Under the pieces are notes generated by a model that did not search any database, was not told where the DNA came from, and saw nothing but the letters and a program-made list of their open reading frames with translations. Positions 24,326 through 35,749 of a DNA stretch of 64,000 nt are shown piece by piece. How positions within the stretch are numbered: position 1 is the first letter of the stretch; every line of letters begins with the position of its first letter. The DNA is taken from NCBI RefSeq assembly GCF_029227915.1, contig NC_079881.1, positions 18,761,501 to 18,825,500 on the forward strand. The letters run 5' to 3'. The DNA comes from Hydractinia symbiolongicarpus. Its lineage: Eukaryota > Cnidaria > Hydrozoa > Anthoathecata > Hydractiniidae. A program made the position numbers and the translations under genes.

Positions 24326-24538
24326 AGTTTGATTAATGTTTCTGAATATAGCTTATATACCCTCAAATCCTAGCCTCTTAACTTCTTACTTTAAGCCCAG
24401 TAAAGCATAAAACACCTTTTTCGGTCAAAATCCCATCTAAAATAAAATTTGACACAAACTCTCTATAAAGCGGACATCCCGTTAAAGCGGACAGTTTTTT
24501 TTGGCCCCAATGGTGTCCGCTTTAACGGGATTCCACTG

Positions 24539-25213
24539 TATTTCTCAAAATCTGAATCTGATTCATCTCAAGCATTGCCACAAGGTTCAAAAGAAATTAA
24601 AAATATGAAGTTGAAGTCTAAAGAAGCCATGTAAAAGTTAGCGTCTGCTTATGCCACATCCAGGCAATTTCTTTTGCAAGAAGCAGTGTATCATTGTTTA
24701 CCTGAACTTCGAAAATGCTCTCCTAAGACCATATATATCAACACTAATATACCTTCAGAACAAATTAGGACGTGTAAATCTGAAACTAAAATTGATGAAC
24801 TACCAGTCACAGTAAAGGCTTACGTAACTTCGTTGCGATGTTTTTACATGTTTGTAGTCCATGATGAACCTGTGGCTTTGAAAGAATATGTCCACAAATG
24901 TGCGAGTCTTAATGTAACGTGTACAGACTGGGTTGCCCTATATCGCAGAAAACAAAAGAAAGGTCGGCGGAAAAAAGATTTGGAGCAATTAACGCAATTT
25001 TTTAATGCGTGCGATATAAAGCGGCTTGACGAGTCTGAGATTGTTGCGTTGTGTGAAGAAACTTTAAAATCTGTCCGTTTTAAGGAGATTGCTCCTAGCT
25101 TGAGACAGTTTAGCAATGTCAGGACTACATCCTGTTATACCTGTGTTTTGACAATGCGCATTCCAAAACATCATGTTCCCAAAATTGAAAATACGGATTT
25201 TGTCTCGTTTTAG
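24539..25213 (+). pseudogene. Helitron helicase-region fragment (copy B)
   Basis: Essentially identical to 12347-13021, including the early stop and the unrecognised Lys/Arg-rich continuation. Confidence 0.6.
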
Positions 25214-26600
25214 AAATAAACGAGACACGCTTTACATGTATTACATATATAACACTACCGAGGATGTCCAGGTAACCATTTTTGCCCATTGATGTCTCAA
25301 CATCGTGTTGCAAAGAAAAATAAAGCTATAGATCGTGCTCTCGCGAAAACGGTTTTCGGTGCTGTTTAAAAGAGCAACGAAGACTTGCCTTGTTATACTT
25401 GCAGAGGACATTCTGCTCTCCAAAAAAACTGTATTTTGTAGATAGATAATTGATGTTGTTGGTGAAATTAGGTGAATTACATGCGTTTTAGTCAACATAT
25501 CAAGGGCTTGCTCTCAGGGTTAATACCAACGTTTGACGGGGGTTTGGTAGGCGACATAAATTTTGATGTTCCCGAAATTGTAAACAGCTCACGGATACCA
25601 CAAGGACATAAAATTATGTTAAATATTAATTCACTCAGAACAACAATTACAATTCAAAATAAACCAATCAACCCGAGTTTTAATTGCCCAAGCTGTATTT
25701 AGAGATAAAAATAGTTTTTCCCTTGATTTTAATTTCGGGAACGTAGTGTCCAATTTAAGAATCTGCAAATAAATAATTAAATAAATATAAAACTATAAAT
25801 AGGAGCAGACAACTACCCGCTCGGACTTGTGAACCTGGCAGTAGCTTTCCACATGTGTTACGGGATCCCAACACTCAGCCTTACATGTTGGCTTCGGACC
25901 AGCCACCAGCTTCGGACCATCCGTAGGTCAGGACCAGCCTGAATACAGTGAAGTAATGTACGTTGATGTAAAGTCACGGAAACAAGAAGATAGAAATGAC
26001 AACCCCTTATATAGCTTCTTCCTAACATCAGCTATAGCAGGATTGTTAACCCTGTAGACTAAGTTAGCCAACTTAGCCTCCCTACAGAACTGTGGTGAAG
26101 AGCGACTCATTATATAGACATCATATAGATATCCGAAGGGGTAGTCCTGATACGGTCTGGGTCAATAACATTTGGAAAATCATGGTTAAATAGATTTGGA
26201 TTTTTTGTAGAACCAAAATAAATCCGACGGGCCGGCCTAAGCTTGGTGGGTGGGACAGATAACAATTGGGTTGGGGCTGCCAACTTTATTGCGGGCTCAG
26301 CAGGCATGTTTTTCATGCCATCCCACAACTCAACCTATTGACCCCTTGCGTGTAAGTACTACCTATCTATTGTTGAATACTTCACTTATAACTGGTAACT
26401 GTCAATAGGGAGTGATGTTTAAATTAACACAAATGCATGCGAGACAAACAGCACAAACATACACAAACACAAACGTACACACACAAAAAACAAACAAACA
26501 AACAAACTAACAAAAAACAAAAAGAGAACTAGTCTTTCCCAGTGTCTATCTGTCTTTCCAGATATTCATTTGCCCTCCTTTCAGAAAGCTAGCATAAGAA
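25214..26600. other. Copy B counterparts of unassigned fragments
   Basis: Contains the short frame 25472-25702 (+), the type-B 3'-UTR segment about 25750-26095 (-), the unassigned coding fragment 26110-26328 (-) and the AAAC run. See the copy A entries. No further gene is seen. Confidence 0.5.
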
Positions 26601-26634
26601 TGAAAACTTTTCTTTTGTTTTTTTTTCTTTTTGA

Positions 26635-27310
26635 CTGGGGTAATAAGTGGAGTCGTCACTCTCCAAAGATAGGACCTGGTACAGTCAAACCCCCTTGCTG
26701 GCGTAAAGTTTGGTAATATATTTTGCAACAATTTTTATCCTTCTTAAGATATTGTATTAAAGCAATTTGTCAGAAAAAGAGGGCAAAATACGTTTTCTTC
26801 ATGAAATCTGGACATATATCCACATTTGGTAATAACTAACATATTTAATTTTGGATATCAATCAGACTTCATGGCGTTTGTAATTTTTCTTCTGCTGGAA
26901 CAGAACATCCCTTTACGGCATTAAAATTTTGAAATAGACTTTTTCGTGTAGCAATACAGATGTGCATTTTTTACATGACTAGCCTCACAAACATTGAGGG
27001 ATAGGAAGAAAATGATTTGGCTAGCCACCGCAATGATGAACTCAACCTGTTAGATCTTTGGAAATAAGCTAGAGGCTGTAGTCCTCTAGAGCAAATGCCT
27101 CTAAAAGCACAATTCTCCCTTTTTTCCAAGAATAGATTAAAAAAATAAAAAGGACACAACATTTAAAAAGATTAACAAAACATTTTAATCAATGGCAGGT
27201 AGGTTTCGACCCATATTTCCGAACCTAAGTACCATGGATGTCTAGCTGGGTCACCTGGAAGAGGTCCGCGGACGGTCATCAGCAAAAACTAGACATCACT
27301 ATCTTCCTTA
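26635..27310 (-). repeat. Fragments of type-A retroelement 3' UTR
   Basis: A TGGAG/CTCCA hairpin unit lies at 26635-26700. A second fragment at 27030-27310 contains the tail (about 27040-27140) and the A/B-box-like segment (about 27190-27290), each matching 5262-5868 on the same strand. The sequence between 26700 and 27030 shows nothing recognisable. Confidence 0.65.
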
Positions 27311-27329
27311 AGTAACCCTGTTTCAGGCT

Positions 27330-27568
27330 TTGTTACGTCAAACAAAATTTTGCTACCTCTTTCAGAGCCTTCATAGTTATTATTAGCCTGATTTCGCCAA
27401 GTGTTTCTAGAACTCAGTCACTTCTTACGCGCTGTGCCAAGGTACTCGGGTGGGAAGGCATGGAATTCAGAGCAGAAAAATCCTATAGCTTCATCATAGT
27501 TAAAGGGAGATCCATGAATTGTACACAATTTTATGTTACTAAACCAGAACCAACTGAGTTTCCTCTCT
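27330..27568 (+). pseudogene. RT palm/thumb fragment, catalytic Asp pair lost
   Basis: Reading FRAFIVIISLIS then RCAKVLGWEGMEFRAEKS and IIVKGRSMN aligns with IRAFMDDNNLMS and MDFRAEKSRSFFIIKGRS of the copy at 33634. The motif C pair DD is replaced by hydrophobic residues. The frame is interrupted at 27569 by the 5.46-kb transposon and continues at 33029. Confidence 0.75.
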
Positions 27569-27984
27569 ACCAGTCAGGGAAATCCTCTTAATTAAGTTGT
27601 ACAGCTTAATTTGGATGTCAGCTTAATTAGGATGTATCATACAGTCTAATTAGGCGTTCTACAGCTTAATTGATGTACAAAACTTTGATCGTCGAAAACA
27701 CACATTTAACTGAATTTTAGCATCTATCTAACTCAATAAATCCAATATTTTCGTGCATATAAACATCTCCAATACATAAGTTTTTTCGTAGCACCCCGGA
27801 GATCCGCTAAATTTGAAGTTTTAAGAATGTCCGCTTAAATAGGCTGTATCACGTGACGTGCATCCTAACTAGGATGCAGTACAGCTTAAATAGACTATTG
27901 CTACGATGAACCATTGTTTCAATTTACACCGGACTTGGGAAAAAATACTACAGAAGAACTAAACATAAACACTGAAGAAGAAAA

Positions 27985-28706
27985 ATGGAGGCTGTATATG
28001 TTACTGACAGCACAATTAGAGGATATCATAGTTTTAAAGTGAATCCGCATCCTAACATCAAAATGTTTGTGGAAAAAGAAAATGGAATTTTATACGACGA
28101 AAATGCTATGCAAGTGATAATGCCAGCCTTGGATGATATTCGTAATCACTTACACACAGATGTTACAAGATTTGCAAAAAAAGAGAATGAAACAAACCAG
28201 CTAGCGAAAGATGTGGCTGGTAAAATAGTGGGACGTGTCCCAGCAAACCTATGCCGTGTTTTCAGACAACTTCTAGATGAAAGAAACGCACAAAAATTAT
28301 ACTGGTAGAATACTAGTAGTATTTGTAATAATTATCATACCTTCAAGAAAAAATTTTTATACCGTGTATTAACACTTGCGTATTTGTTGCGCTCGAAATT
28401 GAAAATGAGTAAAAAGTTTACCATTTAGTTTATGCAGGTCCAATGTGTATTTGATATTTTGTATTTTTCAGCACTTCTACGGCTCCTGCAAGACAAAGCA
28501 AAAAACCTGCCGCCCACGAAGGGTATAGATACAATCTTTATGGCATGGACGAGAGGGGTGGCGGAGCAGTTATTATTTGCCAATATGAAATTGTTACAAA
28601 CAAGCCTGTGGTCGTGTTTAATATATTGCAAGGCTTTTTCAAGACGCAGGAGGGAACAGAAAAATGTGAATATCGCAGCAATACACCCGAAAGCTGTGCT
28701 GTTTAG
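27985..28706 (+). CDS. HIRAN-like protein, two exons
   Basis: Exon 1 is 27985-28304, the intron 28305-28471 (GT...AG after a T-rich tract) and exon 2 28472-28706 (TAG). The phase fits: 320 coding bases leave TG, completed by C. Exon 1 has TIRGYHSFKVNPHPNIKMFV, YDENAMQVIMP and GKIVGRVPANLCRVFRQLL. Exon 2 supplies the C-terminal part MDERGGGAVIICQYEI and FNILQGFF. The pattern (RGYH, E...YD.NA..V, G..VG.VP..L, GGG..I....Y) is that of HIRAN-like domains. About 184 aa, no stop inside. It is the first gene after the left inverted repeat. A role in handling DNA 3' ends is inference. Confidence 0.75.
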
Positions 28707-28886
28707 AGCGTTGTACTCAGTTGCTTTTATTTTTTGAATATATATTTTCTCAACATGCACGTGTCATTTTTTGGGGAAAAAAGTCTCTGTCTACTAATGT
28801 ATTTATTCACTACTTCTGATTATCTTCTTTTTGCGTATTTTCGTCAGAAGTAATTAAATATATTTGCTTTTATTTTATCAGGAAAA

Positions 28887-31345
28887 ATGTTAAAATATTC
28901 TTGTAAAAAAATATGCAAGTGCACCGAACATGCCGAATGGGTGACGAAAGATGAAACTTTCTATGTTCATGATACGAAACAACGAACAGTGAAAGGATCG
29001 ATTTTGAGTTATTTGCTACTACATACGTATTTTGGACCGCGAAGTCACTTCATTTGCGAAGGATGTGTTACAGTTGTACGGAATATTATGACCTCTAGTT
29101 CTTCAGTTCCAGTTCAAACTACTGAAACAGCTATAACAAAAGATAGTGCTTTGGATTCAATTGTTTTAAACCTAACTTCGTCATTGGCAATATGTTCGAA
29201 GGACGATGCCGTCAATGTGAGTTATTTAGTCAGATTGGTCAAAATCATAGCGGAGAAATTTGTTAATGGAAACATAGGTACCGATGGAGCAGGACTTAGT
29301 GGCATTTATAAAAACTTTGGAGCATTAGAAAACATTGACGTTGACAACTTTATACTGGAACGAAACCCAATTTTAAGAAGCTTTTTGGAAGGATTGTCTG
29401 GGTTATCTTTCAATAAAAATCATTCCAAGTTAATGTGTTATCGTATTTCTTGTGTAATCGAAGCTATATACCAATTACGTAATTTTAACTGGATACTCCC
29501 TAACACATTTATTTCAAGTCTTATTCAGTCAACTATTTCTGGATCAAAAATGGTTACCGCAATAAATGGAAAACTGTATCCTGCTGGAAGTTATACGGCA
29601 TATCTTAACTGGTTGAAAGACCAGGGACGTGGGACAATAGTTTGTCCGAGTGGTGATCTTGACACATCTTTGACAACATTGGAAAATATGTCATTAAAAA
29701 CTATCGCGTCTCTGCAAATAAAACTGCTGCAGCTGATGTCATCACTACCACTTTACATATTACCTTCAAACAAACGAAAACCTTAAACCATGCAATTGGG
29801 GTAAGGGAGAATCTGAAGAAGAAGTACAACGTGGAATGGAAATAATGATAGAGCATGGAAAAAATACATTTAGAAATATTCGCCTGGTATATATATCGAA
29901 AATGCTAGAAATGTACGCTAAAGACGAAAAGGAAGTAGACAGTCGAATACATCAATTTTTGAAAGCACAAACTCGTCAATGCACGAATGAAAAGTGGAAA
30001 AATCTATCACAATTTGAAAAGAAAGTGTGACGAATGTGGATTCCCTGTGCAAAAAACTGTTATTGAGGACATACAACGATCAACAAAGACGGACTCATCT
30101 AATGAAAAGTACTTAAATTTAGGTGAGAAGAGTGTAGTAAATAACAAAACCATACAGATTGGCGAACCAATATTACTCAACCCAAACAGCTATTGCAACG
30201 TTGAGCTGATACTTAAAGAGTTGAAGGAAAACTTACATATACCTGACGGTAGAAAATGGTCTTATCTTGGTTGCGATGGTCCGCCATATTGTATCGCCAG
30301 CCGAATCTGTGAAACTGACAAAGAAAAGTGTGATTGGGTGACACTTGTTCCCGGATTGGGGCATTTAAACATGAATCAACTGAAATGTTTTTTCAAAATT
30401 TTAGACCGAATTTGCTTGGAACTATTGGCAAAAGACGTGTTAAATATCAAATCGATTGCTGCCTATCAATACTTCGTGAAGTGTAAGGACAACCACAAGG
30501 CTTGGCAAAGTTTCGAAACCTTCCTTCATGGTACAACTATGGAACTACTCCGTTTATACGATTCTGAAACAACAGGAAGTTTGTCGCCATTGGGATTCCT
30601 CAAATGGCAGTCAAAAATAACTTCGCCAACACTGAAATTAATTACGCAACTGGTATTAACTTATGGTCTTGGTATTTATACACAGCGGGTGGGAGATAGG
30701 AGCAATGACATCAAAATTAGTGATGTGGGAAGATTCGCATATCTAGATTTGTTTTATGCATTCAATCATCCGATCTACAGGGAAATAGAGTACCGCGACC
30801 TTCGGAATAGAGCTATTTATCCAAATGAAGTGACGGAACAACGAAATCAAAATCTTAGTTTCTCTACAGGGTCATTAGAGAAAAAAAACCAAGGTGGTGA
30901 TTTTCTTTTAGAGCAGAAGATCCAACGTCAAAAAATGATCGCTCCGAAGGGCATCGTTGACAAGTCAACTTGGAAAAGGATTTCAAGATCCATAGATAAA
31001 TTTGATAGCTTGTACACGAAATACTCTAACATTTTGAAAGTCAATGAAAAGTCTGGTTCAAGAAACATAATTCTCAATGAAGAAGTCATTCAATGGCGCT
31101 CAGTTCTGAGATATTCTAACTATTTAACACAATATAACCAACATGAAGCTGCTTTTAATATATTTGGAGAAAATTTGCATGATAACCTTCTGAATTTATC
31201 AAATAAAGCAAAAACAAAACGGTTGTTTTATTGGGAACAAAAAAGAAATGGCAAAAACCTTCAAAATATTACTTATTTACCTTTGCGAATTATAGAGTAT
31301 GAAGAAGACTTGATGGCTGAACTTTCAGAAGATGAATTGTCTTGA
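28887..31345 (+). pseudogene. Large unknown transposon protein, frameshifted
   Basis: Three frames are needed: 28887 to about 29680, then about 29680-30030, then about 30030-31345. Part 1 starts MLKYSCKKICKCTEHAEW with Cys pairs (CKC, CEGC) and ends in KLYPAGSYTAYLNWLKDQGR. Part 3 has KWSYLGCDGPPYCIASRI, WVTLVPGLGHLNMNQLK, HPIYREIEYRDL, a SLEKKNQGGDFLLEQ motif and an acidic C-terminus. From memory such proteins are multicopy and uncharacterised in cnidarians and molluscs. As the main product of a TIR element it is the best transposase candidate, but I cannot point to catalytic residues. Confidence 0.6.
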
Positions 31346-31686
31346 AAGAAGTATGAATATAAGAAATATGCCCCCCCCCCCCACGAGGATTATGTACAAG
31401 GTTTTTATATATATTATATAATAGAATATAAATAATCTGTGGCTGTTATGTATATAATAAAAATGTGATGGCTTTTGATAAATAACAACTGCCGGTTTCA
31501 TAAGATACTTTATGTGTAACAAAAATATGGGTTTTAAAAATATGTGTATTTAGAAAACATAAAAAGTGTTGGTAAATAATACCATTATCGTTTTTCTCAA
31601 TTGAGTTCTTTCAGTCCAGCTTGAACAAAAATTCAACGAAAATTCAACAAAAAATGTGAGCACAATCCTTATTTGCTTTGCTACTA

Positions 31687-32605
31687 CTATTTCTTTTTAA
31701 AAAGTCGTTTTCGTGCAGCAGTCACGCGAACCGCATTATGGGTTGGACAAAAATATTTCAGATTTTTTAACCATTTGTCACTGATGTCAATGCCAACACA
31801 TACTACATGCACCCAATAATCACAGTTTCTACGGTTGCAATTCACCCACGTCGAGTCTAAATCCTTTTCCACGTCATGTTCTATTTTACAGATGTGACAC
31901 ATGTTGCAATTTACATCAGTTCTCTCCTCAATATTATTTGATGGTGATATATTTTTTAAAAAATCGATTTCGTTGACATTGTATGTTTTACTTTCATCGT
32001 TGTTGTTAACAGGAAAGATATCTTGTACTATATTTTGTGGTGTGTTTACAACATTATTATCAACAACATCATCATTATTGTTATTGTTAATGTCAGTATC
32101 AGTATTGTTATTATCAATATTGTTGTGAAGATAATTTGACAACAAAACATCTGAAAATGTGTTACTACCCCCACTACCCTCATTTGGAGATAGAAACATG
32201 TTGGTATATGTTCCTCCTAGCCATGGCATAGATGGTAATAAGGGTGTTGCTGGAGGAAGTGTTAAGTTGTCGGATAAGAGCAAATTATTCAAATGTTTTC
32301 TGCATCAATTCTTTTGAGGTGGAAAATCTTGCTGGAACACTTTCTTTCTCTCTATAAAATTCCAAATATATTTCATCATTAGTTGTTAATTTTAATAATG
32401 AAGCACTTCTCAGTATGTCTTTTCGACGTTTGTACCTACAGTCTGCACGTTTTTTTGCTTTGGCAATCAAATTAACACCCCTTTGTCTTGTTTTTTTTGC
32501 ATTTGTTTCTTTATTTTCATCTGGAGCCGTTCTCGCTGCATCACCACTGCTACTACGATTATTACCAGTGTTTATTTCATTCAGTTTTTCATCGAACATT
32601 GACAT
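31687..32605 (-). pseudogene. PHD-finger protein of the 5.46-kb transposon
   Basis: Minus-strand ATG near 32605. The N-terminal part has KKRADCRYKRRKDILRSASL, LKLTTNDEIYLEFYREKE and ELMQKTF, then a frameshift at about 32290. The second part carries an Asn/Asp-rich low-complexity stretch and a C-terminal PHD-like finger: CNMCHICK, WVNCNRRNCDYWVHVVCVGI, WLKNLKYFCPTH (Cys4-His-Cys3 arrangement). It ends in a basic ARKRLFKKK. PHD fingers read histone tails, so a chromatin-targeting role is plausible but inferred. It converges on the large gene and lies inside the right inverted end. Confidence 0.65.
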
Positions 32606-33028
32606 TTTAATTGTTTGAAATTTAATTGCACTTTGGATTGGATAGCAACAACACAACCGTCCCCACAGCAGCAAAGTTATTTCGCGGTTTTTTTTCAGGT
32701 TGCTGCCATTATGAATTCGAACAAGTTAAAATGAAACTACATGACCGGCGCGTTATTTGACGCCGGGCTCGCGATTTCTAACATTCTTTATCCATATCTT
32801 TTGAACCCGGGGTGCTGGAGATACCATTCTTTTTTATAATGTAGTGGTCAAACTGATGATGAAAGAGCTGCGGCGGTGATTCTGCTAAAATTTACATTTT
32901 TCGAGAAATCGGGGAAAAACTTTTTCTACCTCCTAATTTAGATGTATGTCACCTAATTAAGCTGTATGATACATCCTAATTAAGCTGACATCCAAATTAC
33001 AGCTTAATTAAGAGGATTTCTCTGACTG

Positions 33029-33122
33029 TCAACATCCGTAAATTCATTCCACGCCTGTCAAATTTTTAGGTCGTGTGATGGATGGCTCAATCTCGGATAG
33101 GAAAGCAATTGACGAATTAAAA
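33029..33122 (+). pseudogene. RT thumb fragment right of the transposon
   Basis: Reads VKFLGRVMDGSISDRKAIDEL-like residues in a broken frame, aligning with VRFLGRIINSSISDRKTID of the next copy. It is the continuation of 27330-27568. Confidence 0.65.
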
Positions 33123-33144
33123 TATACAAAATATTTCATCCTTC

Positions 33145-35749
33145 TTGTTTATTGGATTTAAATGTTGTTTAAAAAGTTGTATTGTCCCTATCCAATGGTG
33201 TCATGCCCAAGAAATTTACATACCTAAGTCAAAAACTCCTACGTCGACCAACCTAAAAGACTTTCGACCTATAGCTCTCCTAAATGTGGAAGGTAAATTA
33301 TTTTTTAGTATTCTGTCAAAGCGTCTGGAAACGCATATCATCCACAACAACAAGTTAATTAATACTTCCATTCAAAAAGAGTGCATGGAGAAAGTTCCTG
33401 GCTGCTGGGAACACATGTCATCGATTTGGACAGCCTTGAAAGATGCACGCTCGGAAAAAGCTGACCTTGCCACCATTTGGTTAGATAATAGCAAGTGCGT
33501 ATCCATCAATTCCGCACAGATTAATCTTTTATGCTCTGGAAAGATATGGCATATCCCCAAGTTGGATTGCCATTGTGAAGAAATACTACTCTGGTCTGTA
33601 CAGCAAATCATTTTTTAAATCTGCTCCAAGCAAATGGCACAACACCTTAAAGGCATCTTTGCAGGTTGTACATTGTCCATCATTCTGTTCCTGTCTGGTA
33701 TAAATGTTGTCTTAGAATATACACTGGCAACATCACTCTCTTGCTACATTACATCAGGCAAAGTTTCCTTACCTCTGATAAGAGCCTTCATGGACGACAA
33801 TAACCTTATGTCTTCTTCAGTTCCTGGCACAAACATATTACTTGACAGGTGCGTCACAGCTCTTAGCTGGGCAAGAATGGACTTCCGTGCAGAAAAATCC
33901 CGCAGCTTCTTCATCATTAAGGGTAGATCAATTAACAGCGCACCCTTCAGCGTTATTAGACCTGACAACGAAACTGTTTTTTCTCCCATTATCCCGTCAA
34001 TTCATAATCAACCTGTACGTTTTTTAGGAAGGATTATCAACAGTTCCATTTCTGACAGAAAGACAATCGACAGGCTGGAAGAAAAACTCCTTGATGGACT
34101 GTCTGTTAATGACAAGTCCCTGTACACTGGTCCCCAAAAACTTTGGATCCTGCAACACCATTCAATTCCAAGAATTCATTGGCCACTTTTAATAGATGAA
34201 GTTGTCATCTCAACTGCTGCCCGCCTTGAACAAAAAGTATCACGTTTTATTAGAAAATGGTTAAATTTGCACCACTCCATTACCAACATAAGCTTACATG
34301 CCGAATCATCCCCATGTCCTTTACCCATAAAGAGTCTCACTTCCACAAAAATCAGCGGTTACCTACTATTGCGCCATTCAAAAGATCCCATTCTGTCTGC
34401 ACTTAATCCCACTGTAAAGGCTGGTACCTGGCGAGCGAACGAGGAAGTGGACACGGTTGTAAGTGAATTAAATTGCAAAGCGATGGTAGGTCCCATCCAA
34501 TATGGAAAGGCCGGAATTGGAGTTACAAAGAGAGACGTTATACCACCTAAAGAAACCACCTATGGGTATAGGAAATTGGTTTCCGAAACATCAAAGGAAA
34601 TTGAAGAAGAAAGTTACCTTTCCAGAGCATTGCAGCTTCTAGTCCAAGGCCAGTGGACTAGGTGGGAGAACTATGTTAAATTCGATCTTTCCTGGAAAGA
34701 CATACTAGCTACCCCGCCAAACCTTTTATCTTTCTGTCTCCAGTCTACATATGATGTCTTACCATCCCCAAACAATCTAAAACGTTGGAAAATAATTACT
34801 GAATCTGTTTTTTGTGCCACAGAAATCTGCACCTTTGGTCACATTCTGGGTGCATGTAAAATAGCTCTAGTTCAGGGAAGATATACGTTTAGGCACGATT
34901 CGGTGCTAGTGCACTTGGTTGACACTTTAAAACAATTCCTGTCAGCACTTCCACTTATCATCTCTAGGAATTGTAATTCTATGGTTTTTGTTAAGGGAGG
35001 TGCTTATGTTAGTCCCAAATCGAAGACAAAGGTTACAGGTATATTGCATCTCACTTGGATAGTTGTTGCCGACACTAGTCCAAACTTTGTTTTTCCAGGC
35101 CACATTGCTGTGTCACAACTAAGACCTGATATAGTTATATTTTCAAATTAGCTTAAACGAGTTATAATTCTTGCACTTAATATAAGTCTCTAGAGGGTGT
35201 AACCTCTACAATTCAAAAACAAAAGAGTCAGTAGACTAGTTCCATCATTACAGCTTGCTGTTTTGTTATCTCACAATCAATCGAACTCACTTGCCCTTGC
35301 GAGGAAAATGCAAACTATTGGCACTCCACCAAAGTCACTAAATATTCCTGCTTGGTTAACGTAATTCTGTCCAGTGGTTGGCAAGTTGATTTCTTTGCTG
35401 TAGAAGTCCGGGCAAGAGGTTATTGCGCGAGAACAACCACGGCGTGTCTGAAAAGGCTGGGTTTTTCCAACAAAATGGCATATTCCACCGCAAAAAACCT
35501 TGGTAAAATCAGTATGACAGCTTCTTTCTGTGTATGGATTGCTCGAGGGTTAAGAGACTGGTCTCAAGACCCCTTAATTAAGGCACCCGGAACGAGAAAG
35601 ACTCTTCCACCCAAGTCTGTTGCATATCGTCAAAGTAATCCAGCTCCAGTAAAAGAAATGCCCAAGGGTCGTTTGTCAGGTCCACATACTCCGGTCTCTC
35701 TAAAAATCAACCATACAAAACTAGTGCCAAAACAAAGACAATTTTTATA
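33145..35749 (+). pseudogene. RT plus RLE polyprotein part
   Basis: RT: NLKDFRPIALLNVEGKLFFS, AT-IWLD (motif A), a frameshift near 33610, GIFAGCTLSIILFLSGINVV (motif B) and LIRAFMDDNNLMSS (motif C). Then a long thumb, SFCLQSTYDVLPSPNN, zinc knuckle remnant C...C.FGHILGAC and TGILHL. RLE: QLRPDIVIFSN, a TAG stop at 35149-35151, KRVII, the 110-bp insert, then ELTCPCEENANYWHSTK and WQVDFFAVEVRARGYCA, and SFCVWIARG. The catalytic PD and E are present but separated by the insert. The 505-codon frame 33634-35151 is the longest in the window. Confidence 0.85.
35173..35282 (+). repeat. 110-bp retroelement 3'-end fragment inserted in the RLE
   Basis: Begins GCACTTAATA and ends TTATCTCACAATCAATC. It contains AGAGGGTGTAACCTCTACAA, which is also at 40665-40700, 52530-52555 and, reversed, 8365-8390. 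Removing it rejoins the RLE frame exactly (KRVIIL then ELTCPCEE), so no target duplication is visible. It is the terminal part of a type-B 3' UTR, 5'-truncated. Confidence 0.85.

Larger units (their letters stand above)
22611..24538 (+). mobile_element. pogo/Tigger-type transposon, internally deleted (copy B)
   Basis: 27-bp inverted ends identical to those of the element at 10418, with TA on both flanks at the same Helitron position. It is therefore the same insertion event duplicated, not a second transposition. Confidence 0.93.
17347..26597 (+). repeat. Large duplication, copy B
   Basis: Counterpart of 1291-14405, same order and strand, shorter by the 5790-9124 segment. At about 21363 the first part (ending ATTTCTGACTGGGGTAA) joins directly to the USP C-terminus, so either copy B lost this block or copy A gained it. 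A 16-bp insertion near 20760 is specific to copy B. Confidence 0.85.
27570..33028 (+). mobile_element. 5.46-kb multigene DNA transposon with ~70-bp inverted ends
   Basis: Left end 27570-27643 and right end 32962-33028 are inverted copies (CAGTCAG(G/A)GAAATCCTC...), differing by one 7-nt indel and a few bases. Internal AGCTTAATTAGGATGT-type motifs recur. The flanks TCTAC and TCAAC may be a diverged 5-bp target duplication. The element interrupts an RT pseudogene whose frame continues on both sides. It encodes a HIRAN-like protein and a large unknown protein (+) and a PHD-finger protein (-), convergent. I cannot place it in a named superfamily. No known DDE triad was identified. Confidence 0.85.

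Noticed and set aside
31365-31385. C-run after the large transposon gene as a regulatory signal
   Set aside because: Homopolymer runs of this type occur at several unrelated places here (for example 5650-5666) and vary between copies.
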